Positions 43,442 to 54,747 of a DNA stretch of 64,000 nucleotides are shown piece after piece. This DNA is from Saxidomus purpurata (taxonomy: Eukaryota > Mollusca > Bivalvia > Venerida > Veneridae): assembly GCA_022818135.1 (NCBI GenBank), contig JAFMSR010000015.1, positions 27,576,574 through 27,640,573 on the forward strand, given 5' to 3'. Below the pieces are notes generated by a model that was not told the origin of the DNA, searched no databases, and was given only the letters and a program-made list of their open reading frames with translations. Numbering within the stretch: position 1 is the stretch's first letter; each line of letters opens with the position of its first letter. The position numbers and the translations under genes are program-made.

Positions 43442-44420
43442 ACAAGTGGGCCAAGATGGCCCTATATCGCTCACCTTGGTACAAGTCCACTTGCCTGGTG
43501 GAAGATCACTAGATAATGTTATATACAAAATAGGTTTTCCTATATACGTTTTTGTAAAACAAGTGAAACCACCCGCCCCCCACCCCTCCATGGCAAGGTC
43601 AATTTTGACCTCAGGGTCATAATTTGAACAAACTCTAAAGAGGTCTACTAGGCAATGCTACATGCCAAATATCTAAGCTCTAGGCCTTGTGGCTTCAGAG
43701 AAAAATGATTTTTAAAGTTTTTCCTATAATTTATAAGCCTATGTAAAACTAAGTGACCCCCGTGCGGGGTCAATTTTGATACGGGGGTCATAATTTGAAC
43801 ACTCTTGGTAGAGTTCCACTAGCCAATGCTACATGCCAAATATCTAAGCTCTATGCCCTGTGGTTTTAGAGAAGAAAATTTTAAAAGTTTTTCCTATATA
43901 AGCCTATGTAAAACTAAGTGACCCCCGTGCAGAGGTCCAAATTTGAACAATCTTGGTAGAGGTCTACTCGACAATGCTACATGCCAAATATCTAAGATCT
44001 AGGCCTTGTGGTTTCAGAGAAGAAGATTTTTTAAAGTTTTTGCTATATGCCTATGCAAAAACTAAGTGACCACCCGCGCGAGGTCAATTTTGACCCGGGG
44101 GTCATAATTTGAACAATTTTGGTAGAGGTCCACTAGACAATGCTACATGCCAAATATCTAAGCTCTAGGCCTTGTGGTTTCAGAGAAGAAGATTTTTAAA
44201 GTTTTTCCTATTTGTTGCCATAGCAACCAGAGTTCTGCATGGAATGGAATTCTTTGAACAATTTTGGTAGAGCTTCATGCAAGGAATATTCCTGCATAGT
44301 TTTATCAACATTGGCCAAGTGGTTTCAGAGGAGATGTCATTTGAATAAAAATGTTGACGGACGACGTACGACGGACAATCATCAATCAGAAAAGCTCACC
44401 CTGGCGTAGCCAGGTGAGCA
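43442..44420 (+). mobile_element. Pearl/HINE-like element, family B copy 4
   Basis: Same ends as copy 1 with about four core units. The last base-paired end reads aggtgagc followed by an A tract. Non-coding. Confidence 0.78.
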
Positions 44421-44449
44421 AAAAAAATAAACAGACACACATGTATTTA

Positions 44450-45245
44450 TTTAACATCCGAAATGAAACAATTGCTTTACAATGCATAAATTGCATCTCG
44501 TTTTGATTATGGATGTGTCACTTGGTGTCAATGTAGATCAGGTTTAACGAACAAGCTCATACATTATGTTTCAACATTTACACTGGCTAACATTTCAAAG
44601 CAGATGTAAATACTTCACATGACTTATAAATCACTTCAAAACTTTACTCCTAAATATATATCTGATCTTGTTAAATTATCATACAATCATACTTATAATT
44701 TAAGGTCGAACAATAAAAGGGATATAAAGCACAAATTTTCGAAAAATAATTAACTTAAACGAACTTTCGGTTACTGTGGTATGGAAATATGGAATGATAT
44801 CCCAAGCGCTTATAAGAAATCTTACAAACTTAAAATCTTTCAAAATTAAATTCAAGCAGTACCTATTTTTGAATGACACAGTATAGAATATATGTTGTCA
44901 CTTTAATACCATAACAAGTTCTTTTTCTCATATAAATAAGTTATGTCTGTTAATATGTGATTTTACATGTGTGTATCGTACATGCCAATGCGTGAGTGAA
45001 CGAAGGGGCATACGAGCGTCGGGTGAGTGAATGAGTGAGTGAGTGAGGGTGTGAGTGAGCGAGTGTGTTATTTTTTCTTAGCTTATGTAGGATTATAGTT
45101 CTTCTCAATTGTGTATTTTTATTGTTAATACATGTAGAAGGTCTAATGGTAGATAAGAGATATGTTGCTTTATGTACATATGCTTATTGAGTTAACTTCT
45201 TGAAATAAAGAGATTATTGTTATTATTATTATTATTATTTTATTA
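44450..45245 (+). pseudogene. LINE 3' end (RT C-terminus, 3' UTR and tail)
   Basis: Frames give MTYKSLQNFTPKYISDLVKL, YNLRSNNKRD and, in shifted frames, MEIWNDIPSAYKKSYKLKSF and KIKFKQYLFLNDTV. This is the usual end of CR1/L2-like reverse transcriptases (YNLRS ... WN.LP ... FK..L..YLF). A 3' UTR with a gtgagtgagtgag microsatellite (about 45,030-45,062) and a tail ttgaaataaagagattattg plus (tta)n end it near 45,245. Confidence 0.65.
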
Positions 45246-45529
45246 TTATGAATAATTAAGGCCATATCAATTAATATTATATGCAAAGGTTAACACACAA
45301 AAAAGAGTATGGATAAACTCTTATTTCCATTGTGCTCCTTCGAAGATATTGTTTTATCATATATGACAAAGGAAGCAATATTATATAATCACAGCAGAAA
45401 GATATTTGTGGTACTTACAGAAATAAATCACATTTGATGAAAAACGGAATATGCTATTGATATTAAAATGTTACATAATACTGTGTACCAAATTAGAGGA
45501 AAGACAAATGTAAAAATATATCAATCCAC

Positions 45530-46570
45530 CCAACTCTAGTAGGTGCCCCCCTCACAGGACTTAAAGCTGGAGAGGGTCTTAGTATCAGTGAGGTTTTTGG
45601 GTAACTCATTCCATAGGGTGCAGCCATGATAGGCAAAATACCTTTTGTCACAGGTTTTGACCGTAAGTATGAAAGCGAGCACTGGCTACGAAGGAAGAAG
45701 AATTACATGTAACCTCAGAAGGAACGATTTTAACTCTGGTGCTATAATTATGGACTGGCATGACTTGAACAAAATGTTCTGCCATATAAAAGGGGACAGC
45801 CTTGGAATATATGTTAAAGACATGACATAGGGTTTGATATTAACTCTCTTAGTCACAGGTAACCATTTAAAGTGGCACTCCCTACATCTAGCAGATTATA
45901 TTCTCGAACCATAGATTATGTGTTCAGTGAACGTAAAATGATAAATAAATACAATTTCAAAGAACAACATATATCGAAAAAAAGCCATATTTTACCCAAA
46001 TTAATCAATAAAGAGCCTTTCCGTGATAAATCGCATCCACCCATTAATTGTACAACAACAACTCTACATAGATTATTGAATGGTTTACGGTACTGCAGTA
46101 TATTTTAAACCGCTGATTTTATCGATAATGATTGGGAATGCATACCTGAAACTTTTAAGTTATAATACTTCCAAAGCGTCTATTATTTATGTTTTTGAGG
46201 TTATATAGTTTGACATCAGTTATAGTGTATGTCCCCTTAAGACTTGAAAACTGGTCTTCACCAATGTGTACCATACTATCTAAGTTCAGGACAAATCTAA
46301 TAAGTTTATTCTGGTTAACCTGTTATCTATTCATAAGTACTTGTGTTGATGAATAATACCAAACTGAGAAGCATAATCAAAATGACACTGAATAAGGGAC
46401 ATAACCAATAATTTCACAATGTGAAAAGTAAGATAGTCTCTTTTTCTAAACAGAAACTTCAATCTTGCATTAGCATTTTGAATTACAGACATAACCATAG
46501 CCTCATATGATAACTGATCAATATATAATCAATAGTTGAACCCAGGTACTTCACAGAGTTCTTTGAATAG
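45530..46570 (-). pseudogene. LINE reverse-transcriptase fragment, interrupted by a MITE
   Basis: On the minus strand the right part (46,240-46,570) gives SYEAMVMSVIQNANARLKFL, FRKRDYLTFHIVKLLVMSLI and QCHFDYASQFGI, the RT thumb region of CR1/L2-like LINEs. The left part (45,530-45,865) gives KWLPVTKRVN, MPVHNYSTRV, RYFAYHGCTLWNELPKNLTD and TKTLSSFKS, the following C-terminal region. Between them lies a MITE. Several stops and shifts are present. Confidence 0.7.
45866..46240 (+). mobile_element. MITE family G copy, inserted in the LINE
   Basis: Ends aaagtggcactccctac and gtgtatgtccccttaa are rough inverted repeats beginning TTAA(A/G)GGG. Interior words (tagcagattatatt, tgttcagtgaacgtaaaatg, atcgataatgattgg) recur in the other copies. 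Confidence 0.6.
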
Positions 46571-46699
46571 GTAGTATGGCCTTTGCATATGACAAGTATA
46601 CACACCAACGTTATTCAAATAAAGATGATCCACATTTGCTAAACAAAATTATATCCTTCCATAAATGTTGACCTATTCCACAGTGGGGTTGTATTTCAA

Positions 46700-47000
46700 C
46701 GAAATAGCTTGTTATTAGAGATTTTAACTCGATAGAAACGTCAAATAGTTGCTAAATATAGACGAAAACAATGTTGAAGTAACACATACTGTAATCTGCA
46801 TCTCGAAATTTAGTTATCAAATATCGTAATCAAAAGATTGAGAACAGACAAGGCTTATCTTTGCGATATTAGAAGTAGAAATTGTTCGTATTACAGTTAT
46901 AAACAATGACATTCTTACAGAAAAGCTAAATGCAACCTGCTTGAAATCAGAAACCCGTACAAGCTATTTCGAGATTTATTTTACATTTTACAACGAAATT
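46700..47000. repeat. Diverged duplicate block matching 55.6-55.9 kb
   Basis: Shared: gacgaaaacaatgttgaag / gacgaaagtaatgttgaag, then gcatctcg(a/t)aa(t)ttagttatcaaa and gagaaca. Confidence 0.55.
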
Positions 47001-47296
47001 TGATTCCTGAATGTTTAATTTTCAATGAATTTCAAGAATTCCAATGAATTCCAGAATTTCAGAATTCCAATGAAAAGTAAAACATCTGCCTTTTATTTCA
47101 CCCAGCTTTCTGTTGTGAACGATTTCCTATTTGTTTACTAAGTGTAGCAGCACCGCTAAACTATCCAGTCGTCGATTAGTACAACTTGTACATATGTGTA
47201 AAGTTTATCAGTGATTAATGAAATTTATGTAAATTTGCAGACCGTACGATTGTTTTTAACTCGCAAAATATGATATAAAATTGTTTAGAAGTTTAA

Positions 47297-47936
47297 AGCT
47301 GCTCGCTCTCAGTTACCGTTGAAAAAATATTTTTCAAAACAATTGACATTCTTATTCATAAATATAAAACTAAAGGCTAGAATGAAAAAATAAGCAAAAA
47401 TCTAGGTAGGAATTTGCAGAAATCGACTGAAAAAGTCGTATACACGACATTGCTACCGTTGAAAAAAATATTTTTCAAAACAATTGACATTCTTATTCAT
47501 AAATATAAAACTAAAGGCTAGAATGAAAAAAAATAAGCAAAAATCTAGGTAGGAATTTGCAGAAATCGACTGAAAAGGTCGGTTACACGACATTGCTACC
47601 GTTGAAAAAAATATTTTTCAAAACAATTGACATTCTTATTCATAAATATAAAACTAAAGGCTAGAATGAAAAAAATAAGCAAAAATCTAGGTAGGAATTT
47701 GCAGAAATCGACTGAAAAGGTCGGTTACACGACACCTCTACACTATATGTTCATATTGAAATTTCAAAAGCGTTTGCAACGCTTTTGAATTTAGAAGCGC
47801 ATTTTTTTAATTTAGAGATATACGTGACATGAATTTATACTGGAGCCTTTTTATATGACCATATATTCTAAAATACGTTATTTATATAGAGTTTGAAGAA
47901 CATTATTTTTTTACCAAAATCTGAGAGCGAGCAGCT
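47297..47936. mobile_element. MITE family F, 640 bp, with triplicated core
   Basis: TIR of about 17 bp, AGCTGCTCGCTCTCAG and its complement, flanked by TTAA on both sides (47,293-47,296, 47,937-47,940). The inner part contains three tandem copies of a ~142-bp unit starting taccgttgaaaaaa at 47,313, 47,454 and 47,597. TTAA flanks suggest a piggyBac-type mobiliser, but TA within TTTAAA cannot be excluded. Confidence 0.7.
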
Positions 47937-48047
47937 TTAAATTCTAGTTATCAGCAGCGTATTCCACCTTTAACTTTTGTTTGTAAGAGGAGCTATTTCT
48001 TTGTCTGAAACTGATTTAAAATAAGGTTGGATTGATATGACATATAC

Positions 48048-48290
48048 CGTCTTCCTTGGTCTAGTGGTTTAGGCATCCGCTTTGGGAGCGGGAGGTCGAA
48101 GGTTCGAATCCCAGCAGGGGTCCGTTCTGATATGGCCGGTTGGTTAGCCGCCAGCTAGTTAAATAATGGTTACCTGCCTGGTGCCTGGCATTAAAAGGAT
48201 AGGATTTGGGAGATACATGTGCTCAAAAAGGTGTCTCATAAGTCAGAATGGCTGGCCCTTTAAATAGGGGTAACATTATAATAAACACAA
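48048..48290 (+). mobile_element. Second SINE type with tRNA-Pro-like head
   Basis: The head resembles tRNA-Pro(TGG): A box TGGTCTAGTGG at 48,057-48,067, CTTTGGGAGC anticodon region, B box GGTTCGAATCC at 48,101-48,111. The acceptor and T stems do not pair, so it is not a working tRNA gene. A 3' body of about 170 bp with cctgcctggtgcctggca follows. Both Pol III boxes match consensus perfectly. Confidence 0.65.
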
Positions 48291-48486
48291 ACACACTTAT
48301 ACTAGTATATATCGTATACCTGTCACAAATACTTAATCCTGATTGGCCGATAGCGCTCACGTGCCGTGTCTGTAAAAGTATGTGTAGACCTGGAAAAGGA
48401 TGTGTAGACCTGCACGAATTTCAAGACGTCATTTTGTAACATTTTCGTGTAATTTTCACTATTTGAGGTATACGTATAATAATTTT

Positions 48487-48601
48487 AGACTAATGTTTTG
48501 GTCAATATACAGTTTTGCGGACCTGTAAAGAATGATTCGTCCTCGGTCAATATCACTTTTAACAGGTCTGCAAAACTATATATTGACCTCAAAATTAGAC
48601 T
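48487..48601. repeat. Long imperfect hairpin
   Basis: Arms of about 39 bp (agactaatgttttggtcaat... and its complement ...attgacctcaaaattagact) around a ~36-base loop. Probably a foldback element; a small-RNA precursor is possible but unsupported. Confidence 0.6.
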
Positions 48602-48946
48602 ATAATTGTATAATAAAACCCCAATGCTTGGAGAAATATTTTGACAAGTGCAAAAGAAAAATATTTCTTTAATTTCTAAGTTTGTTTCATCAGTACTTCA
48701 CTATGCTTTACCTAAATTTGTAATTTGGTTTGGACTCAATAGGGTTGAACACCTTTCAATGAGAAAAAGTTCAATGACCTTTTCAAGTTAAAGCGTGATT
48801 TAAATCGCCGGAACATATATGCATTTGTTATTTTTTCAAAGAAATTTAGGTTTAATGTTGTTATTGTATACGAGTTTTACCTAGGTTCGAATAGTGTGGT
48901 ATTAATTTGGAATAAAACTGTACCACAGACAAGTAATTTATTCGTT

Positions 48947-48972
48947 TCTGCTGCTGCTGCTGCTGCTGCTGC
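48947..48972. repeat. (CTG)n microsatellite
   Basis: About eight CTG/TGC units followed by a unique sequence. Confidence 0.9.
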
Positions 48973-49021
48973 TAAAGTTATTCGCTACTATCAATACTAT
49001 TTCCTATCTTGCAGATGCTTT

Positions 49022-49957
49022 TTAGCTCACCTGGTGAGCTTTTACGATGGATGATTGTCCGTCGTCCGTCAACATTTTGATTCAAATGACATCTCCTCTG
49101 AAACCACTAGGCCAATGTTGATGAAACTATGCAAGGGTGTTTCTTGCACAAAGCATTACCGAAATTGTTCAAAGAATTCCATTCCATGCAGAGCTCTGAT
49201 TGCTATGGCAACAAATAGCAAAACTTAAAAAAATCTTCTCTGAAACCACAAGGCCTAGAGATTAGATATTAGGCATGTAGCATTGTCTGGTAGACCTCTA
49301 CCAAAATTGTTTAAATTATGACCCCGGGTCAAAATTGAACCCGCGCGGGTGGTCACTTTGTTTTGCATAGGCTTATATAGGAAGCACTTAAAAAATCTTC
49401 TTCTCGGAAACCACAAGGCCTAGAGATAAACTATCTGGCATGTAGCATTTGCTTGCAGACCTCTACCAAGATTGTTTAAATTATGCCCCTGGGATCAAAA
49501 TTGACCCCGGACAGGGGGTCACTTAGTTTTACATAGGCTAAGATAGGAAAATCTTTAATAATCTTCTTCACTGAAACCACAAAGCCTAGATATTAGATAT
49601 TTGGCATGTAGCATTGTCTAGCAGACCTCTACCAAGATTATTAAACTTATGCCCATAGGATCAAAATTGACCTTGCCGTGGGGGTCACTTAATTTTACAT
49701 AGGCTTATGTAGGAAAAACTTTAAAAAATCTTCTTCTCTGAAACCACAAGGCCTAGAGCTTAGATATTTGGCATGTAGCATTGTCTAGTAGACCTCTTCA
49801 AAGTTTGTTCAAATTATGCCCCTGGGGTCAAAATTGACCCTTTTGGGGGTGGGGGTCACTTTTTTTACAAACCTTTTTTGTATATAACATTGTCTAGTGA
49901 TTTTCCACCAGGCAAGTGGACTTTTATCAAGGTGAGCGATATTGGGCAATAAAACTT
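49022..49957 (-). mobile_element. Pearl/HINE-like element, family B copy 5 (reverse orientation)
   Basis: Starts on the plus strand with the 3'-end hairpin agctcacctggtgagct and finishes near aaggtgagcgatattgggc, the complement of the family 5' end. About four diverged core units. Confidence 0.75.
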
Positions 49958-50099
49958 GCAATATCACAAAAGTGGTCAACAATTACAATGTACCTATATT
50001 GAAACGACATAATCTCTACAAACCGGTTATTCAGTTGATATGTTTATATATTGTGAAGATATAAAATAAAGGGATTCGGGTGAATGAATATCTACGTAA

Positions 50100-53000
50100 A
50101 ATTTCTCGTGGATGCTGCATGACCGCCCAATACACAATACATTCGGAACACCCATCGTATGTGTCCTACGTTTAATCAGTGGTTGAACTATTTCGTGTTT
50201 CGTTTTGTTGATGATATTACCCTGACAGTAGCAAGCTCAGGGCACAGAAATATATCACTTATTAAGAAGATACAAAGTCTCAACTTTTCAAAACAAATAG
50301 ACAAGCACTGTTTTCGCGTTTCTATAAAAACTATTAAGTGGTTAAGTGACAGATAAAAATTTTGCAAAAATCAACATAACTCCTTCGTTCAGTTTTGGCG
50401 AATAATCTTTAAACACTTGGCCGTTGCAAGACAGTTGCGGATAAATTTCAAATACTTTGGTGAAACAAAAATGATATCGAATAAGATCCAAGATGAACAC
50501 TGGCACAAACAACACAAACTAACGTCGGATCGCCATACATTTAACTACAAGACAAGCATACCTATTGGTAAGGACACTAGTGATGTTTATATTAGTAATT
50601 TAAACTTTTTTGAACAGGATAACAAACTTTAAGAAGGTCGTTTTCTTACAGTAAAATGTTACAGTTTGGCAGACCATATTTCAGTAAAAAAATGTAGAAG
50701 TGTCAAAGGTAGCACTACCAATACGAATGTTGTTCTGAAAAGTTAAAGAAATAATATAAAATGCAGCATCCAGCGACAGGAATCAAATACCAGTATGTCC
50801 GTGCCTTGAATGGTAATGCATCTGAACTTACGTTTTAAACCTGAGATGATAGATGTCCCTCGCCACTCGTCGTACATCTTTTTCGGAAGTTTCAAATATT
50901 TCATGCCTGATAATATATAAACAATTTGACAGACCTTTCATTACTGTAAGCCATTTACGACAATCCCTAAATCTAGGATCATTTTAAGTAACCTCAAAAC
51001 AATATTTAATGAAATAATTTAAAGGATTGTCCATGAGCCTGAAAGTCACAGCTAAACTTTATAGCGAACTTCCCTGAAATTAGCAAAATCATACGTGGAT
51101 AGAGTTTCATTATAAAACGTCGCTATATTGGCATACCGTGCGTAAACGTGAAGGTAAAGTGGTGTTTAAGCATGAAGTTTTTAGACAGAAATTACTATGA
51201 TTGCCTTCTTAACCGAAAGTTTTGAATCAACGTTATCTCTTTTGTTAGTTTGACAATAAATAACGACATATATATACATTGCTTCATACTTAAGACCGGA
51301 CTGAAATATCTTGTTTTATTTGTCTCAATTAATACCATACCAGGAAACTGGAGATGCCAACAACCGTGACATAAATGCTAAATGTAATAAATTACACATC
51401 TCATCACCAAAATGAGCTTGAAATATTGGCACAGAATCTCAAATGCGATGTTTCAAAACAAATTACTAGGAAAAGAATTAGACGCTAGTCCTTGAAAGGC
51501 TTCTAAAGAAGTGGAAGAGCATAATGTTAATGAAAAACGTCATGGAACATGATTTAAGTAAAGCTAAGTCAAATCCAAAATCCATTTTGCCTTTGTCAAA
51601 TACTCTCAATAGTTGGCTTCTTTCTAAACTCGAACGAAATTAATCGTTGAAAAGTTCAGAAAGGAAAAACAAATTAAGATATTGGGAGTCTAACGAACAC
51701 TGTTCCAAAACATATCAAACTTAATAGTCTAATAATCTACATCAATTCTGTTAGCTGACTAGTATGCAAAACTTGAAGACATTTCACCGTTGAATTAAAA
51801 CTTTATTTCGTTTTGTTTTGCTCTCCTATCCCCACAGCCATATATTATAGTACCCTAACAGTTCAAATATGTGTTTGCAAGTATATATTTATGTTTGTTT
51901 TTGTTCTAGGTTCCAAACGGTATTGCGGGCAATTTAGAATTACATTTTGTACCAAAAACGTATCGAAATTCTGCAATTTTAACGTGTGTTCCAAAAGTAT
52001 ACAATATTGCACTGAAAAGGGGATACAATTTACTTAATTTGTCCCGAGACAAATCATACATGTAAAAATACAAGAGTGTTGCAAACGATTCAGAGTAGGG
52101 ACATCACTACTGAATGTGTAACTTTTAAAAATAGTATATGTACTGCAATGTAATAAAATGAAAATGTTTAACAGTTTATTTTTAAGATAATGAACTTTTA
52201 AAATGATCAGGGTCAACTATTAAATTTTCATGTAATTGTACAGCTTGATATAATTAAAGAATATTAAGATGTAGTTTTCATATCTTGTAAAATGACAAAA
52301 TTGGCTTCTATGTGGATTGGACCCAGGACCTCTTGATCTCAACGCGGACGCTCTACCACTGCCACAAAATAGTACAACTATAAAATCCAAATATATTCCA
52401 AATCATTACAACCCCAATACCTTAAAAAATTCTATGACATTTATAATACATGTATCTCCTGTTTTCATTACTTAAACTTTTATATATAGCTTCTGTGTGA
52501 AACAAAATCAAGAGGCACACAAAGAGTTTTGCATAAATCAGCTAACTTGGCAATATAACTCTCATGTCAGTTCTTTCGATATCAAACTATCAATCAATTA
52601 ATCAAACAATAAAAGTAATCAATTAACCAATCAATCAGTCAATCTATTTTTATTGTTATTTGGCTGACAAACTTACATGTAATCCTCTTCCTTTTCGCCT
52701 TTTATTCCCTATCAGTGTCCTTTTATTCTTATCTGGACTTATATGTGCTTTTCAAAACTTTCAAAGAGTATCATTTTTATCAATTTCCGGGGCTTAATTT
52801 TCTGAAATATGATGCCATGTACTCGAAAATTGTAAAGTTCCATGAAACTATTTGATGAAATCGCTTTCAGATTATAAAAGTTCCATGTTACAATATTTCG
52901 AGACAAAATGTTTCATTAATGATATTTTGGTATATACTGTACAACTTCTAACCCGCTTTGCAATCGGTCGTTCGTTATTGCAAATGTTCTTTTACATGAA

Positions 53001-54010
53001 TACGTATTGAACAAAACGTTAGGCCAGCAGATCTGATGTTGGTTGGAGATTATACATCATCAAAATGAACTGCAACCTTCTTGTCTGGAATAATGCAATA
53101 TATCTCGCTCCGAAATCACCATAATGCATGACCTGCTTCGCTACAATACTGTTTAAAATTAAGTACGTAAAATATAATAGTTATACAGGACCTAACAACC
53201 GAAATTTCATATGTTGTCTGGAAATTTCTTTTGTATGTTAGGAATAAGGGCTATAAGTGCGTAGTATGACATATTCACCTAACAGGAAAAAAATGTTGAG
53301 CAAAATACAGATGAAGGCCAAAAGTACTTAGTTCTTTACTGTCCGCAAATCTGGCACACAAAATGAACCAAATTTGTTATGTTAAACACAGACACACCCA
53401 AATTGATTTGAAGTGATCTTTTAAACAGATTTTAGCGTAAAATCATAGAATAATATCTAAGAATGGGAACGTAACTCTAGAGCGTTGCTTTAAGTTTTTT
53501 TTTTAAATCAACGATGTATATTTTATAAGCACATATGAATAGTGCTAATTCATTTACTGCCTGCCAATCGGTCTTTCTGCTCAACGAAATTGAATCAACA
53601 TTGGACCAGCACAGAAGCGCATCCCAAAGTTCGCAGAATATTATTAAAAAAAATTAAACTGTATTTTAAATCTCTAATTATTATCGCTTGTGAAAAACAA
53701 ATAATTGTGGAACTTTTAGGGAAAAGAGAAGCTTTATCCTCTTCAGGGAACAGTTGGAAACTCAATTAAATGCCATAATGAATATCGTCAATCCTTTTCA
53801 ATTAAGACTATTAGATTAGCTTTGAATTAACGTTCTCCTTTCCTCGTCTTTCATCTAAACTGACATTGATTGATATGCTTAATGACATTTAGTCAATTAT
53901 GAGAGTTAGAATTTTTCATTTTTTACAATTAGTATATAATTAAAATTACTAACGGCCGAGTGTAACGCGAGTTATTCCGACACTCACAAAGTTGAATGAC
54001 CGAATCCAGC
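50100..54010. repeat. Diverged duplicate, copy at 50.1-54.0 kb
   Basis: 50,150-50,640 matches 57,780-58,215 (and in part 60,840-60,930). 51,340-51,620 matches 38,080-38,480. 52,455-53,215 and 53,470-54,010 match 38.7-42.0 kb in the same order. Short open frames here are not conserved in the other copies. Confidence 0.6.
52305..52372 (-). pseudogene. tRNA-like fragment
   Basis: On the minus strand ggcagtggtagagcgtccgc and gtcctgggtccaatcc have the layout of a tRNA D arm and T arm. Stems are imperfect and the 3' end is not tRNA-like. Likely a tRNA pseudogene or SINE head. Confidence 0.4.
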
Positions 54011-54385
54011 TCAGGCAGTGGAAAATAAAGCTTTTAAAATATTTGTGCATTCCTTTGTTACCTACTCATATAAGAGATTTCGGGTAGTTTTCCGTATTAA
54101 AATTAAATAGACAGTTTTTCCACGGAAATCCAGCATTCTCAAATGGCGTTAACTACAGGAAATGCTAAAGCATCTAAAATGTGATGACAGTTGTTATAAA
54201 CAGGTCAATTGCTTATTTGGTATAAAATACATGTATAAAATTTATACATAAGATTTCTAAACAATATCAAAGAAAATCAAATGACCATTCTATAGCAGAA
54301 TTTCAAGAGACCTGTTTCAAAAATTACAATTATTTTATCCTATATATAATATTCACACCTAAAATGGTGGGCATATTCAAGTTAA

Positions 54386-54747
54386 AGCTGCCCGCTCTCA
54401 GATTTTGGTAAAAAAAAAATAAATTTCTTCAAACTGTATGTAAATAACGTATTTTGGAACATATAGTCATATAAAAAGGCTCCAGTATAAATTCAGGTCA
54501 CGTATATCTCTAAATTTCGAAATATACCCTACCCAATTCAAAAGCGTTGCAAACGCTTTTGAAATTTCAATATAAACATATAGTGCAGCGATGCCGTGCA
54601 ACCAGCCTATTCAATCGATTTCTGCAAATTTCTACCTCGAGTTTTGCTTATTTTTTTATTCTAGCCTTTAGCTTTATATTTATGAATAAGAATGCCAATT
54701 TTTTTTTGAAATTTTTTTTTTCAACGGTAACTGAGGGCGAGCAGCTT
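54386..54747. mobile_element. MITE family F copy, single core
   Basis: Starts AGCTGCCCGCTCTCAG after TTAA and ends ctgagggcgagcagct before (T)TTAA. It lacks the triplication of the 47.3-kb copy. The inner palindrome caaaagcgttgcaaacgcttttg is conserved. Confidence 0.7.

Noticed and set aside
48048..48122. Functional tRNA-Pro gene
   Set aside because: Acceptor and T stems do not pair; only the Pol III boxes and anticodon region are kept, so it is a SINE head or pseudogene.
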